Part shown: one piece after another, positions 5,309 through 6,280 of the stretch
Numbering within the stretch: the stretch's first letter is position 1
Layout: the number at the start of each line of letters is the position of its first letter
Program-made: the position numbers and the translations under genes
The notes under the pieces: generated by a model
What the model saw: only the letters and a program-made list of their open reading frames with translations
Told to the model about the DNA's origin: nothing
Databases searched by the model: none
NCBI GenBank assembly: GCA_947305345.1
Contig: CAMZDH010000036.1
Location: forward strand, 1-6,280
From: an uncultured Lachnospiraceae bacterium
GTDB taxonomy: Bacteria > Bacillota > Clostridia > Lachnospirales > Lachnospiraceae
Direction of reading: 5' to 3'
Length of the DNA stretch: 6,280 bases

Positions 5309-6280
5309 TCATCGGTTGAAATACCGGTCGAGGCCGTCCGCCATGCCTTCCGCGATCTGGTTCTGATAGGCATCGTCGCAGAGGAGCACCGCCTCCTCGC
5401 GGTTCGTCATGAAGCCCATTTCGATGATCGTCACCGGAACTTCACACCAGTTGATGCCGGTCATCTCGTCGCTGTAAAGATTCCCGCAGTCCTTCGCGCC
5501 CGTCGCTGCGATAACGCCTAAGCGAACCTCGTTCGACAGACGGATGCTTTCGTTGATGAGGCCCGGCCCCATGTACGGATTTGAAGGCGAAGGCGAATAC
5601 GTCAGCGCGCCGTGTACGGATTCGTCGCTGCTCCCGTTGCAGTGAATGCGGACGAAAGCCCCCGCTTGAACGCTGTTCGCAAATTGTGCCCGCTCCGCGT
5701 TCGACAGCGTGCAGTCGGGGTTTGAATAGTCCCGGACCATCACGACCGTGTAGCCCCGCGCTTCGAGAATCGCCTGAAGCTTGACCGCGACCTCCAGGTT
5801 CACTTCGTGCTCCGGACGCTCAGCAAGTCCCTGCGTGCCGGTCGTGAGTTTCGCCTTCATGACGCTTGATCCCGGCCCGTTCGGCTCCGTTTCGGAAATG
5901 CCGCCGCCCCGGCGGTGCCCGGCGTCAATGCAGACGGTCAGAGTGTTCGTCGGCTGGTAGTTGGTTTTCGGCCGCGTCGAAGGCGGCACCGTCGTCGGAG
6001 GGACGGTCGTCTCCGGTTCTGTCTTTTCAAACGGACCGTAGTCCACGACCGTGCCGCTGATAAAGGCTTTTCTGCCCTCAAAATCGATGACGTAGAAGCT
6101 GCCGCTCGTGCCCAGGACGTCAAACACGTCGCCTTCGAACGCGCCTCCGACGACGTTGTCGTCGCGCGCCAAAGACGCTTCAGAACGGATCCTGGCAGAC
6201 GTGACCGTGACCTTCACGCGGTACCCGTCGATAAACGGCAGGTCCGCTTCCGTCGTCTCCTCCGGCGCCGGATCTTCGAC
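5309..6280 (-). CDS. N-acetylmuramoyl-L-alanine amidase with SH3 domain (5' end beyond window)
   Basis: The frame stays open to the window edge for 21 codons upstream of an internal GTG at 6217 (VEDPAPEETTEADLPFIDGY before it). The GTG is therefore probably not the true start and 323 residues are visible. Numbered from the edge, residues about 18-82 form a bacterial SH3-like domain (VTSARIRSEASL, then FYVIDFEGRKAFISG) of the sort that binds the wall. Residues 84-111 are a Pro/Thr-rich linker. The rest is a zinc-dependent Amidase_3 domain that cuts between MurNAc and the first L-Ala of the stem peptide. Zinc ligands are H122 (CIDAGHRRGG), E157 (RPEHEVNLEVAV) and H213 (VRIHCNGS), and the catalytic Glu is E287 (IEMGFMTNREEA), so the enzyme looks active. 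The N-terminal signal peptide or anchor must lie outside the window. It is first in a run of same-strand genes. Roles in daughter-cell separation, sporulation or wall turnover cannot be distinguished. Confidence 0.95.
   Translation of the reverse strand, partial: VEDPAPEETTEADLPFIDGYRVKVTVTSARIRSEASLARDDNVVGGAFEGDVFDVLGTSGSFYVIDFEGRKAFISGTVVDYGPFEKTEPETTVPPTTVPPSTRPKTNYQPTNTLTVCIDAGHRRGGGISETEPNGPGSSVMKAKLTTGTQGLAERPEHEVNLEVAVKLQAILEARGYTVVMVRDYSNPDCTLSNAERAQFANSVQAGAFVRIHCNGSSDESVHGALTYSPSPSNPYMGPGLINESIRLSNEVRLGVIAATGAKDCGNLYSDEMTGINWCEVPVTIIEMGFMTNREEAVLLCDDAYQNQIAEGMADGLDRYFNR

Noticed and set aside
5284..5373. N-terminal extension of the 165-residue protein to 195 residues
   Set aside because: The extra 30 residues lie over the amidase coding sequence and its stop, while the inner ATG has the ribosome site.

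Overview
The window looks like a chromosomal segment of a fairly GC-rich Gram-positive Firmicute, most probably a member of Clostridia or a neighbouring gut lineage. This is an inference from gene content: an ECF sigma factor of a type I associate with clostridial genomes, a clostridial-style MgtE, a DacF/PBP5-like carboxypeptidase, an SH3 plus Amidase_3 cell-wall hydrolase, and strong AAGGAGG-type Shine-Dalgarno sites. No phage, transposon, CRISPR, tRNA or rRNA signal is visible.

All six genes are on the minus strand, so transcription runs from high to low coordinates. First comes a secreted or surface N-acetylmuramoyl-L-alanine amidase, cut at its 5' end by the window edge (6280-5309). It is followed after 25 nt by a 165-residue protein I do not recognise (5283-4786). 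Next is the magnesium channel/transporter MgtE (4732-3290), and then, after a 70-nt gap with an inverted repeat and a CcpA cre-like site, a membrane-anchored D-alanyl-D-alanine carboxypeptidase (3219-1891). A convincing intrinsic terminator (1852-1883) closes this part.

Downstream is a two-gene module. The first gene is an ECF sigma factor (1811-1248). The second overlaps it by 4 nt (ATGA) and is a long open frame that runs off the left edge (1251-1). I translated that frame by hand over all 417 codons without meeting a stop. It encodes a short cytoplasmic N-terminus, one membrane segment, an acidic linker, a carboxypeptidase-regulatory/Ig-like fold and an extracytoplasmic von Willebrand A domain. 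The order and coupling suggest a sigma factor with its membrane-bound regulator (probable anti-sigma factor) that senses something outside the cell through a vWA domain. This is the most interesting element in the window.

Functionally the window joins peptidoglycan remodelling (amidase, carboxypeptidase), Mg2+ homeostasis and an envelope-facing transcription switch. Whether the sigma factor controls the neighbouring wall genes cannot be told from this sequence. No intergenic stretch exceeds 80 nt, so there are no large gene-free regions.
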